In this document: positions 57,221-64,000 of the stretch, one piece after another | How the letters are laid out: every line of letters starts with the position of its first letter | Numbering within the stretch: the stretch's first letter is position 1 | Assembly (NCBI GenBank): GCA_045646925.1 | Contig: JAZRLQ010000047.1 | Coordinates: 11,036-75,035 of the forward strand | Reading direction: 5' to 3' | Length of the DNA stretch: 64,000 nucleotides | Origin: QALR01 sp045646925 | GTDB lineage: Bacteria > Bacillota > Clostridia > Oscillospirales > CAG-272 | Made by a program: the position numbers and the translations under genes | Notes under the pieces: model-generated | Told to the model about the DNA's origin: nothing | What the model saw: only the letters and a program-made list of their open reading frames with translations | Database searches by the model: none

Positions 57221-58171
57221 TCAATCGTTGCTTCCGCATTTTTCAACCACGCGGAGCTTTGCGCTGTGCGAGCGGTGGTTATACTGCAGCTCTTCTTCGC
57301 CGGGAAGGATCGGCTTTTTGTTGATGAGCTTGACGATGGGCTTTTTGCCGCAGACGCATACGGGATAAGAGGGCGGGCAGGTGCAACCGGTAGCGAGCGC
57401 ATTGAAGGTATGCTTTGCGGCGCGGTCCTCCAACGAATGGAAGGTGATGACGGCGATTCTGCCACCCGGATTCAGATGGTACGCGATGGATTTCAGCGTG
57501 GGCTCGATGATGGAGATCTCGGAATTGACTTCGATGCGGATCGCCTGAAACGTTTTCTTTGCGGGATGATGGCCGACGGCGAGTAATTTTTTCGGCGTGA
57601 CGCTTTTGATAATGTCAACGAGCTCCGTTGTGGTTTCGATGTTCTTCGTCGCTCTTGCGCGTACGATCGCGCCTGCGATACGGGAAGCGTTGTTGTCCTC
57701 TCCGTAAACAGTGATGATACGGCGGAGATCCGCTTCGCTGTACGTGTTGACGACTTCGTAAGCGGAGAGAGCGGCGGTTTCATTCATACGCATATCGAGG
57801 GGAGCTTCCGCGTTATAGGAGAAGCCGCGTTCGGGCGTGTCCAGCTGATACGAGGAGACGCCGAGATCAAGCAACGCGCCGTCAACGCGTTCGATTCCGA
57901 GCTCGGAAAGAATATCCGCAAAGGCGGAAAAGTTGTTTTTAACAAAAATGATCTTGTCCTTGTAGGGCGCAAGACGTTCGCTTGCGGCGGCAATGGCGGC
58001 GGCATCTTGATCAATACAGATCAGCTTGCCGTTTTCGAGGCGTTTGACGATCTCAAGAGAATGACCGCCTCCGCCCAAGGTGCAATCGACGTAAACGCCG
58101 TTGGGCTTGATGTCCAAAGCTTCAATGCATTCATGAAGCAGGACGGAAATATGAGAAAATGTATGTTCCAT
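57221..58171 (-). CDS. rsmH: 16S rRNA (cytosine-1402 N4) methyltransferase RsmH
   Basis: 316 residues. RsmH methylates C1402 in the ribosomal P site with SAM. Motifs are the N-terminal HISVLLHECIEAL, the SAM loop DCTLGGGGHS, LLDLGVSSYQLD, RGFSY, and the C-terminal NHRSHSAKLRV. I chose the ATG at 58169-58171 (AAGG upstream); in-frame sequence upstream is non-conserved leader. mraZ, which usually precedes it, is absent. It is the first gene of the dcw transcript. Confidence 0.95.
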   Translation of the reverse strand: MEHTFSHISVLLHECIEALDIKPNGVYVDCTLGGGGHSLEIVKRLENGKLICIDQDAAAIAAASERLAPYKDKIIFVKNNFSAFADILSELGIERVDGALLDLGVSSYQLDTPERGFSYNAEAPLDMRMNETAALSAYEVVNTYSEADLRRIITVYGEDNNASRIAGAIVRARATKNIETTTELVDIIKSVTPKKLLAVGHHPAKKTFQAIRIEVNSEISIIEPTLKSIAYHLNPGGRIAVITFHSLEDRAAKHTFNALATGCTCPPSYPVCVCGKKPIVKLINKKPILPGEEELQYNHRSHSAKLRVVEKCGSND

Positions 58172-58251
58172 AAAAGCAATCATCCTTTTTTTGATATATG
58201 TGATTCCCGGGAAATCGTTCGTTTTCACGAGCGTAGTGCTTTCGGTCGGGA

Positions 58252-58304
58252 TTGTGGAAACATGATGAGATAAATGTGGAAAACTTCGTGGAAACTGTGG
58301 AAAA
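58252..58304 (+). promoter_or_regulatory. four GTGGAAA direct repeats in the rsmH leader region
   Basis: TGTGGAAAC (58252), TGTGGAAAAC (58274), CGTGGAAAC (58286) and TGTGGAAAAC (58295) form direct repeats 22, 12 and 9 bases apart. They lie between the rsmH promoter and its start. Further copies are TGTGGAAAA at 58409 and, inverted, TTTTCCACA at 58480 and TTTTCCAC at about 58495. Spaced GTGG repeats resemble MraZ operators, and TTTTCCACA is also a near-DnaA-box. Binding by either protein is inference. The 416-base gap 58172-58587 holds only these repeats and two promoters. Confidence 0.5.
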
Positions 58305-58339
58305 CTTATTTTTTGCCTCATTCGAGGACCAACATAATT

Positions 58340-58368
58340 ATTATAAAGGATATACCTTGAAAATGCAA
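58340..58368 (-). promoter_or_regulatory. promoter of the dcw cluster (rsmH)
   Basis: On the minus strand TTGCAT (58363-58368), 17 bases, TATAAT (58340-58345). Confidence 0.75.
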
Positions 58369-58517
58369 GACTTTTTGCCGAAAAAATGACGATTTTTCGT
58401 GCTTGAATTGTGGAAAAATAACCGTCCTCCGTGAAGGCGATGCAGAAGAAAAAATTTTTTTCGGGAGTAAAAATATGAGTTTTCCACACACCCTTTTTCC
58501 ACTTATTCAAAATGATA

Positions 58518-58546
58518 TTGCAAAAAAATCGTGTTTGTGATAAAAT
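58518..58546 (+). promoter_or_regulatory. promoter of the GH3 gene
   Basis: TTGCAA (58518-58523), 17 bases, TAAAAT (58541-58546). A TTTTCCAC repeat lies just upstream. Confidence 0.65.
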
Positions 58547-58587
58547 GAATACGCAATACCGATATTTCGACAGAAAGGAAATACAAC

Positions 58588-60714
58588 ATGAAATTATCCG
58601 GAAAAATAGAAAACAAAATTACGGAAATGCTTTCCGTAATGACCGTGGAAGAGAAGATCGGTCAGATGCAACAGGTCAGCTATGAAGTCGCTCGTCCCGA
58701 GGTGTTTGAGCGTTTCTGCGAGCTTGGCGGAGGCTCCTTCCTTCACGTTCTCGGCAAGGATGCGGATGCGATTCGCGAGAAGGCGGCGCAAACGCGCATG
58801 AAGATCCCGCCGATTTTCGGGATTGATGCGATACACGGACATTCTCTTTTGAACGGCGCCGTCATATTCCCGTCACAGCTTGCTTGCGCTTGCTCATGGA
58901 ATCCCGATTTGGTTGAACAAATGGGTAGAGTAACTGCCAGAGAGGTGAACGCCGACGGCTTGGACTGGGTATTTTCTCCCGTTTTGTGCATTGGCAGAGA
59001 TACCCGATGGGGAAGAGTGGACGAGACCTTCGGGGAGGATCCGTATCTTGTTGGCGCTATGGGCGCGGCGATCGTCAAGGGATATGAAAAGGACGGATTG
59101 GTTGCCGCTTGTCTGAAGCATTATATTGGCTACGGTGAAGCGACGGGCGGACGCGATTCCTATGATACGGAGATCTCCATGCGCAAGATCAGAGAGGTGC
59201 TGTTGCCCCCGTTCAGAAAGGCGGTCGAGGCAGGTGCTTCCACGGTCATGACGGCGTACGGCTCCATATCGGGAGTTCCCTTGACGGTGCATAGAAAGCT
59301 TTTGCGCGAAATTCTGAAGGATGAGCTTGGATTTGAAGGCTTCGTCGTGACGGACTGGTATAACGTGGGCTCCTTGCGCACGAAGCAGAGGGCGGTCGAA
59401 AGCTATCACGAGGGGGTTCGCCGCGCGATAGAAGCCGGAAATGATATGAGTATGAATTCCTATCAGTTCTACGAATCCGCCATCGCGCAGGTGAAATCGG
59501 GAGCGATTTCCATGGATTATATTGATGACGCCGTGCGCCGTATTCTGCGCGTGAAGTTTGCGCTGGGGCTTTTTGACGAGAATAAAAAGCGTCTGCCCCG
59601 CGAAGTGATCGGCTCTGCCGAGCATATTGAGGTCAACCGCAAATTGACGCGAGAAAGCTTGGTTTTGCTTGAAAACAACGGTGTTCTGCCCTTGAAGCAA
59701 AAGCTTCGTCGTATTGCGGTCATCGGACCGAACGCGGACGATATCCGCGCGCAATACGGCGACTGGACGTTCTTCTCTCATCCGGACGCGGCTCCTGCCG
59801 ATTGCGTGCCTGCGGGCGATTACTACACGGTTCTGAGAGGTGTACAAACGGTATTTTCCGATAGCGAGGTCGTTTATGCAAAGGGCTGCGACGTGATGAA
59901 ATATTCCGACGATGCAATGATGGAGGAAGCGATCGAGCTTGCAAAAGGCGCGGACGTTGTCATTTGTGTGCTCGGTGACTGTCTGAAGCAAAACGGCGAA
60001 TCCCGCGACCGCGCAAATCTGGAGCTTTCGAGCAGACAGAACGAGCTTGTGCGCCGACTGCATGAAACGGGAAAACCCGTCGTAACGGTGCTTGTAAACG
60101 GAAAGCCTCTTTGCATTGGGGAGGCGGTCAAGCACAGTGACGCGGTGGTCGAGGCGTTTAACGGCGGTGATCTCGGCGGTCTTTGTGTTGCGGAATTGAT
60201 TGCGGGCGAATGGAATCCCTCCGGCAAGCTTCCGATATCCTTCCCGCGCACTTCCGCGCAGATCCCTTGCTATTACAATACGTACCCCGGTTGGCACGGC
60301 AATAAATATATGGACGTGGAGCAGGGAAGTCTGTATGCATTCGGCTACGGTCTTTCGTTTACATCGTACGAGTATTCGGACGTTACGCTGTCTTCTGCGA
60401 CGGCAAAGGCAGGCGACGTTCTGACCGTCTCCGTGGACGTTAGCAATACGGGAGACATGGATGGCTATGAAACGGTGCAGATGTACTATAACGACCGCTT
60501 CAGCTCTGTTCTGACGCCCGAAAAGCAGCTTTGCGGGTTCAAAAAGGTGTTTATCAAAGCGGGTGAGACCGTTCGTGTGGAGCTTTCTCTTGCGGTAAGC
60601 GATCTTTCTCTGATCGATTCGGACGAAAAGACGGTTCTGGAGTCCGGTGTGTTTGATATTATGGTCGGCGGCAATTCGCAGTCTCTGAAAACAGTTGAGC
60701 TTACAGTGGAATAA
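58588..60714 (+). CDS. glycoside hydrolase family 3, beta-glucosidase-like
   Basis: 708 residues, no signal peptide, so intracellular. A TIM-barrel domain (about 10-320) has GIDAIHGHSLLNGAVIFPSQ, LKHYIGYGEATGGRD with the substrate-binding Lys177-His178, and the nucleophile Asp256 in VVTDWYNV. An alpha/beta sandwich (about 345-560) and a C-terminal fibronectin III-like domain (about 595-700) follow. It would cleave short beta-glucosides or beta-xylosides; the exact sugar is unknown. AAAGGA precedes the ATG. It is a single-gene unit with its own promoter and terminator, divergent from the dcw cluster. Confidence 0.9.
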   Translation: MKLSGKIENKITEMLSVMTVEEKIGQMQQVSYEVARPEVFERFCELGGGSFLHVLGKDADAIREKAAQTRMKIPPIFGIDAIHGHSLLNGAVIFPSQLACACSWNPDLVEQMGRVTAREVNADGLDWVFSPVLCIGRDTRWGRVDETFGEDPYLVGAMGAAIVKGYEKDGLVAACLKHYIGYGEATGGRDSYDTEISMRKIREVLLPPFRKAVEAGASTVMTAYGSISGVPLTVHRKLLREILKDELGFEGFVVTDWYNVGSLRTKQRAVESYHEGVRRAIEAGNDMSMNSYQFYESAIAQVKSGAISMDYIDDAVRRILRVKFALGLFDENKKRLPREVIGSAEHIEVNRKLTRESLVLLENNGVLPLKQKLRRIAVIGPNADDIRAQYGDWTFFSHPDAAPADCVPAGDYYTVLRGVQTVFSDSEVVYAKGCDVMKYSDDAMMEEAIELAKGADVVICVLGDCLKQNGESRDRANLELSSRQNELVRRLHETGKPVVTVLVNGKPLCIGEAVKHSDAVVEAFNGGDLGGLCVAELIAGEWNPSGKLPISFPRTSAQIPCYYNTYPGWHGNKYMDVEQGSLYAFGYGLSFTSYEYSDVTLSSATAKAGDVLTVSVDVSNTGDMDGYETVQMYYNDRFSSVLTPEKQLCGFKKVFIKAGETVRVELSLAVSDLSLIDSDEKTVLESGVFDIMVGGNSQSLKTVELTVE

Positions 60715-60717
60715 ATG

Positions 60718-60761
60718 AAAAAAGAACAGACACAGGTGATCCTGATGTCTGTTCTTTTTTG
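60718..60761. terminator. bidirectional terminator between GH3 and ispH-rpsA
   Basis: A 15-base-pair perfect stem AAAAAAGAACAGACA/TGTCTGTTCTTTTTT (60718-60732 with 60746-60760). It serves both convergent genes. Confidence 0.88.
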
Positions 60762-60773
60762 TCGTCGATTTAA

Positions 60774-62744
60774 TTATTCAGCAACTGCTTCTTCAGCTGC
60801 AGCTTCGATAAGCGCACGGATGGAGAGGCTTACCTTGTGGTTTTCGGTGTCGATGTCAACGATCTTTGCATCAACAACCTGACCGAGAGTGAGAACTTCT
60901 GCGGGAGCAGCGATTCTTCTGTTAGCGATCTGGGTGATGTGGATAAGGCCGTCAACGCCGGGGATGATCTGTGCGAATGCACCGAAAGGCATCATGGAAA
61001 CGATGGTAACGGGAGCAACGTCGCCGATGGAGTATTTATCGGTGAAGAGCTTCCAGGGGTTGGTATCTTCGGTCTTGTAGCCGAGAGAGATTCTGTTCTT
61101 TTCACGGTCGAAGTCCTTAACGAATACTTCGAGAGTATCGCCGATGGAAACAACATCCTTGGGAGAAGAAATGCGGAGCCAGGAGAGTTCAGTGGTGTGA
61201 ACCATACCGTCAACGCCGCCGAGGTCAACGAATGCGCCGTAGGAAGTGATGCTCTTAACCTTACCGGTGTAGTGCTTGCCTACTTCGATGTTAGCCCAGA
61301 AGTTTTCGAGAAGAGCTTTTCTTTCTTCTCTTGCGATTACGCGGATAGAACCGATCGCGCGCTTTCTGTCTTCTTTGATTTCAATGATTTTGAATTTCTG
61401 CTTGGTACCTACGATGCTCTGAAGATCGCCGTTCTTGGGAACGTTGGTCTGGGAAGCAGGGATGAATACCTTCTGAGAGAGCGCGTATGCGATAACGCCG
61501 CCCTTAACAGCTTCGGTGATCTTGCCTTCGAGAACTTCTTCGTTTTCTTTAGCAGCAACGATCTTTGCCCAGTTGTTGTGTGCATCAACTTTCTTCTTGG
61601 AAAGAGTAGCGATACCGTCGAGGTCGCTTACGCGAACTGCAACAGCCTCTACTTCGTCACCAACCTTGAAAAGGTTTTCGAGTTTAGCCTGAGGATCGTC
61701 GGTTACGTTGTCAATGGTAAGAACGCCGGTTACTTTAGAACCGATGTCTACGTGCACTTCGGTATTGGTTACCGCAATCACGGTGCCTCGAACGGTGTCT
61801 CCTGTATTTAAAGTTTTGAAAGATTCCTCAAGAAGTTGTGCGAAATTTTCCTGTTCGCTCATGGTGTTTTTTACCTCCTCAATTATGTAGCCGGGCGTGG
61901 AAGCTCCGGCAGCGATGCCGACTTTGCCGGTCATCTGTTTAATATGAAACGGGATATCGCGCGCGGTCTCAATGAAATGAGTCTCGGGACAATTTTCTCT
62001 GCTGATGTCGTAGAGCTTTTTTGTATTGGAGCTTTCTCTGCCGCCGATGACGAGCATGGCGTTGCATTCGCGGGAAAGCTTCTCAATTTCCTTCTGGCGC
62101 GTTTCCGTAACATTACATATTGTATCAAAAAATAAAGCGTTTGTATATAGGTTTTTGATAAATTTTTTACAATTTTGATAATCTTCCAAATTGTGCGTTG
62201 TTTGAGAAGCTAAAATGATCTGTTTGTTATCAATTTCTTGTGCAAGATCACTTTCGATGGCTTCTGACAATTCAGAAAAACCCGAAAAAATGCGAAATTT
62301 TCCTTTGATGTAGCTTGCGATGCCGATCACCTCGGGATGCGTGGCCGTGCCGATTAAAACGGTAAAAGTATCGTTGGAGGTGTTTTCCTCCATGATTTTA
62401 TAGATCTTGGCAACGAAGGGACACGTCATATCCAGAATTTCCGATTTCGGATTTTTTTGAACGAATGCGCGTAGCGTGGCAAGCGCAGAGGAGGGAATAC
62501 CGTGTGTGCGTACGACGAAAACAGATTGAGGATCGGCGTATTTCAATTCTTCCTCAAGGTGCTCCTCCGAGAGGGTATCGATCCCGTTTTCTTTTAATTT
62601 GGCTCCCACGTTCGGATTGTGGATCAATTCACCTACGGTATAGATGTGTGCTTCGGAGCGCTCTTCTGCCAGACGGAAAACGGCATCGACGGCGCGTTTC
62701 ACGCCGAAGCAGAAGCCTGCGTATTTCGCTGTGATGATCTCCAT
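60774..62744 (-). CDS. ispH-rpsA: fused HMBPP reductase (IspH) and ribosomal protein S1
   Basis: 656 residues. Residues 1-285 are IspH, the last step of the MEP isoprenoid pathway, with the three 4Fe-4S cysteines Cys12, Cys108 and Cys210 and the substrate motif TATHPEV. Residues about 300-645 are four S1 RNA-binding domains (about 314-384, 402-468, 487-556, 572-643), matching a short ribosomal S1. The fusion is well known in Clostridia. The linker contains ATG codon 295 with a near-perfect AGGAGGT ten bases upstream (61873-61879), so free S1 may also be made. The start directly follows the plsC stop (TAAATG). Confidence 0.95.
   Translation of the reverse strand: MEIITAKYAGFCFGVKRAVDAVFRLAEERSEAHIYTVGELIHNPNVGAKLKENGIDTLSEEHLEEELKYADPQSVFVVRTHGIPSSALATLRAFVQKNPKSEILDMTCPFVAKIYKIMEENTSNDTFTVLIGTATHPEVIGIASYIKGKFRIFSGFSELSEAIESDLAQEIDNKQIILASQTTHNLEDYQNCKKFIKNLYTNALFFDTICNVTETRQKEIEKLSRECNAMLVIGGRESSNTKKLYDISRENCPETHFIETARDIPFHIKQMTGKVGIAAGASTPGYIIEEVKNTMSEQENFAQLLEESFKTLNTGDTVRGTVIAVTNTEVHVDIGSKVTGVLTIDNVTDDPQAKLENLFKVGDEVEAVAVRVSDLDGIATLSKKKVDAHNNWAKIVAAKENEEVLEGKITEAVKGGVIAYALSQKVFIPASQTNVPKNGDLQSIVGTKQKFKIIEIKEDRKRAIGSIRVIAREERKALLENFWANIEVGKHYTGKVKSITSYGAFVDLGGVDGMVHTTELSWLRISSPKDVVSIGDTLEVFVKDFDREKNRISLGYKTEDTNPWKLFTDKYSIGDVAPVTIVSMMPFGAFAQIIPGVDGLIHITQIANRRIAAPAEVLTLGQVVDAKIVDIDTENHKVSLSIRALIEAAAEEAVAE
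61860..61879 (-). promoter_or_regulatory. internal ribosome binding site and ATG for free S1
   Basis: On the minus strand AGGAGGT (61873-61879) lies ten bases before an in-frame ATG (61860-61862), beginning MSEQENFAQLLEES. This is the typical N-terminus of a stand-alone S1, and would give a 362-residue protein. Confidence 0.6.
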
Positions 62745-63362
62745 TTATTTCTGTTCCTCTTTTCCAAGCTCGCAGATGCGTTCAAAAATCAGTCTGGACG
62801 CTGCATTGTATTCTGCCATGGTTCCTTTTTCGCTTGTGAAGCCGAGGTCTTCGTAGGGAATGGGCTTGCCGACGATGACGGTTACTTTACGGAACAGACG
62901 GACTCTGTAATTTTTGGTTTTGATATGTATGGGGAGAATGCTGCATTTGGAACGGAAAGCGAAGAGACCGACGCCGCCCTTGGCATCCTCAACGGAGGGC
63001 TCTTTGTCGGGAATACGGGTGCCCTGAGGGAAAAGTCCGACGTAGTTGCCTTTTTCCAAAACCTCAATGGTGGCTTTGATGGCTTTCAGGTCGCCTGCAC
63101 CGCGATTAACGGAAATCGTGCCAAAGGAACGGAGGATTTTGCCGAGGATCGGATTTTTGAAGAGTTCTTTTTTCGCAAAGAAATAGATCTGGCGTTTCAT
63201 GTGGGTGCCGATAAAGAAAATATCGTGCATGCTGATGTGATTGGCGCAGATGATGCAAGCGCCCTCTTTCATTTCATTTTCCAGTCCCTCCACTTTAACG
63301 CGGAAGAAAAGTTTATAGATCGGCTTGAAAAGAATTTGGAAAAATCGGTACATTTTTGTCAT
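62745..63362 (-). CDS. plsC: 1-acyl-sn-glycerol-3-phosphate acyltransferase
   Basis: 205 residues. PlsC acylates lysophosphatidic acid at the inner membrane. The catalytic NHxxxxD motif is NHISMHD (His42, Asp47). The glycerol-phosphate block reads FPQGTR, where most family members have FPEGTR; Gln in this place is an odd but not unique change. An N-terminal hydrophobic segment fits membrane association. It sits in the Firmicute cmk-plsC-ispH/rpsA order with only 17 bases to cmk. AAAGGA precedes the ATG. Confidence 0.92.
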   Translation of the reverse strand: MTKMYRFFQILFKPIYKLFFRVKVEGLENEMKEGACIICANHISMHDIFFIGTHMKRQIYFFAKKELFKNPILGKILRSFGTISVNRGAGDLKAIKATIEVLEKGNYVGLFPQGTRIPDKEPSVEDAKGGVGLFAFRSKCSILPIHIKTKNYRVRLFRKVTVIVGKPIPYEDLGFTSEKGTMAEYNAASRLIFERICELGKEEQK

Positions 63363-63379
63363 GGCGTAAGGATCCTTTC

Positions 63380-64000
63380 TTATTTTTTCGTTTTATTTTG
63401 AATGATTTCGAGAGCGGTTGCGATAACGGTATCAAAATCGCCGGAATTATCAAGGAAAATCGCGTCTTCAGCAGGGATTGCCGGAGCGATCTCTCTCGTG
63501 CTATCCTGCAGGTCGCGTGCCTTCATGGCTTCGTAAACCTCTTGCTCGGTGGTATTTTCCCCTTTTGCGATCAGCTCCATATAACGGCGGCGAGCGCGTT
63601 CTTTATCGGAAACGGTTACGAAAAATTTGACCTGTGCGTTCGGCTGGATCACGGTGCCGATATCTCGTCCATCCATGATGACGTTATTTTCAGCGGCGAT
63701 ATTTCTCTGAAGAGAAAGCAAATGCGCGCGGACCTCGGGAATGGCGGAGACCTTGGAGGCGTATGCGGAAATTTCATTGGTGCGGATCAGACCGCCGACG
63801 TCTTCTTCGTTCAGGTAGATTTTTTGTTCGCCGTTTTCAAAGCCGAGCGAGATTTTGGCACAGGGGAGCATTTCAACGATGGATTTTTTATCTTCAGGCG
63901 AAATTCCGGCACGTTTGGCGGCAAGTCCGATCGTGCGGTACATGGCTCCCGTATCGGTATAAATGTAGCCGAGCTTAGCGGCAAGGGCTTCGGCAAGGGT
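63380..64000 (-). CDS. cmk: cytidylate kinase, 5' end cut off by the window edge
   Basis: 207 codons are visible; the P-loop and the first residues lie beyond position 64000. The visible part starts in TLAEALAAKLGYIYTDTGAM, where DTGAMYR is the nucleotide-monophosphate contact of Cmk, and includes DGRDIGTVI and the lid region RRRYMEL. Cmk phosphorylates CMP and dCMP. It heads the cmk-plsC-ispH/rpsA operon in many Firmicutes. Confidence 0.94.
   Translation of the reverse strand, partial: TLAEALAAKLGYIYTDTGAMYRTIGLAAKRAGISPEDKKSIVEMLPCAKISLGFENGEQKIYLNEEDVGGLIRTNEISAYASKVSAIPEVRAHLLSLQRNIAAENNVIMDGRDIGTVIQPNAQVKFFVTVSDKERARRRYMELIAKGENTTEQEVYEAMKARDLQDSTREIAPAIPAEDAIFLDNSGDFDTVIATALEIIQNKTKK

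Noticed and set aside
58250..58510. Replication origin, because of several TTTTCCACA/TGTGGAAAA boxes
   Set aside because: No dnaA, dnaN, or other origin genes are nearby, the boxes differ from the TTATCCACA consensus, and no clear AT-rich unwinding repeat is present. I keep the repeats as a regulatory candidate only.
1..64000. CRISPR array
   Set aside because: No set of regularly spaced identical repeats was found. The short repeats near 20300, 40620 and 58270 are coding low-complexity or operator-like.

Overview
The window looks like chromosome of an uncultured anaerobic member of the Clostridia (Bacillota) with moderate GC content. The evidence is Firmicute-specific gene content and order: cmk-plsC-ispH/rpsA with IspH fused to ribosomal protein S1, scpA-scpB-DUF2953-ytfJ-dacF-rluB, lon-engB, yqhQ-prmC, ireB, lexA, sepF-divIVA-lspA-rluD, and a dcw division/wall cluster with a meso-diaminopimelate type MurE. 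Sporulation-associated genes (cwlD, ytfJ, a PASTA-bearing SpoVD/FtsI-like PBP, a DacF-like carboxypeptidase) suggest a spore-forming lineage, but no spore-specific regulator is visible. Species cannot be named from this sequence.

Layout. 1-830: 5' end of ylxM, a tRNA-Glu gene, and behind it a structured element that repeats the tRNA 3' end. 830-2260: an XRE regulator and a gene-free stretch with inverted repeats. 2260-6700: an (alpha/alpha)6 glycosidase-like gene, an MFS transporter and ilvE. 6830-10070: BspA-like lipoprotein, CwlD-type amidase and a membrane protein. 10276-16750: a Xer recombinase, a small membrane protein, a DUF1934 protein, a plant-type phosphoglycerate mutase, a phosphopantetheinyl transferase, a phosphoglycolate phosphatase-like HAD and a UxuB-like dehydrogenase. 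16800-21740: secG, yqhQ, prmC, ridA and small regulatory or membrane proteins. 21810-30520 (all minus strand): a HAD phosphatase, rluD, lspA, divIVA-like, sepF, yggS, a HlyD-like protein, miaA, queA and one unknown gene. 30660-45590 (all plus strand): ireB, lexA, a TIM-barrel protein, an FKBP lipoprotein, a TSUP permease, lon, engB, an M50 protease, scpAB, DUF2953, ytfJ, dacF, rluB, a GNAT-like protein, prfB and a Cys-rich miniprotein. 45650-58180 (minus): ftsZ, ftsQ, murG, ftsW, mraY, murF, murE, PBP, ftsL, rsmH. 58588-60714: GH3 beta-glucosidase. 60774-64000 (minus): ispH-rpsA, plsC, 5'-truncated cmk.

Most genes are housekeeping: envelope synthesis and division, translation and RNA modification, chromosome condensation, proteolysis and DNA-damage response. 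Near-consensus sigma-A promoters (TTGACA-17-TATAAT type) are easy to see, and hairpin terminators often serve convergent genes from both sides. I found no CRISPR array, rRNA, intact insertion sequence or prophage. The most interesting signals are non-coding or translational: the tRNA-Glu 3'-end element, a possible H-type pseudoknot before the secG ribosome binding site, a leader ORF ending on an A-run inside lon, hairpins that mask the dacF and cwlD initiation regions, a strong internal start that could release free S1 from the IspH-S1 fusion, and a cluster of GTGGAAA repeats at the head of a reduced dcw cluster.
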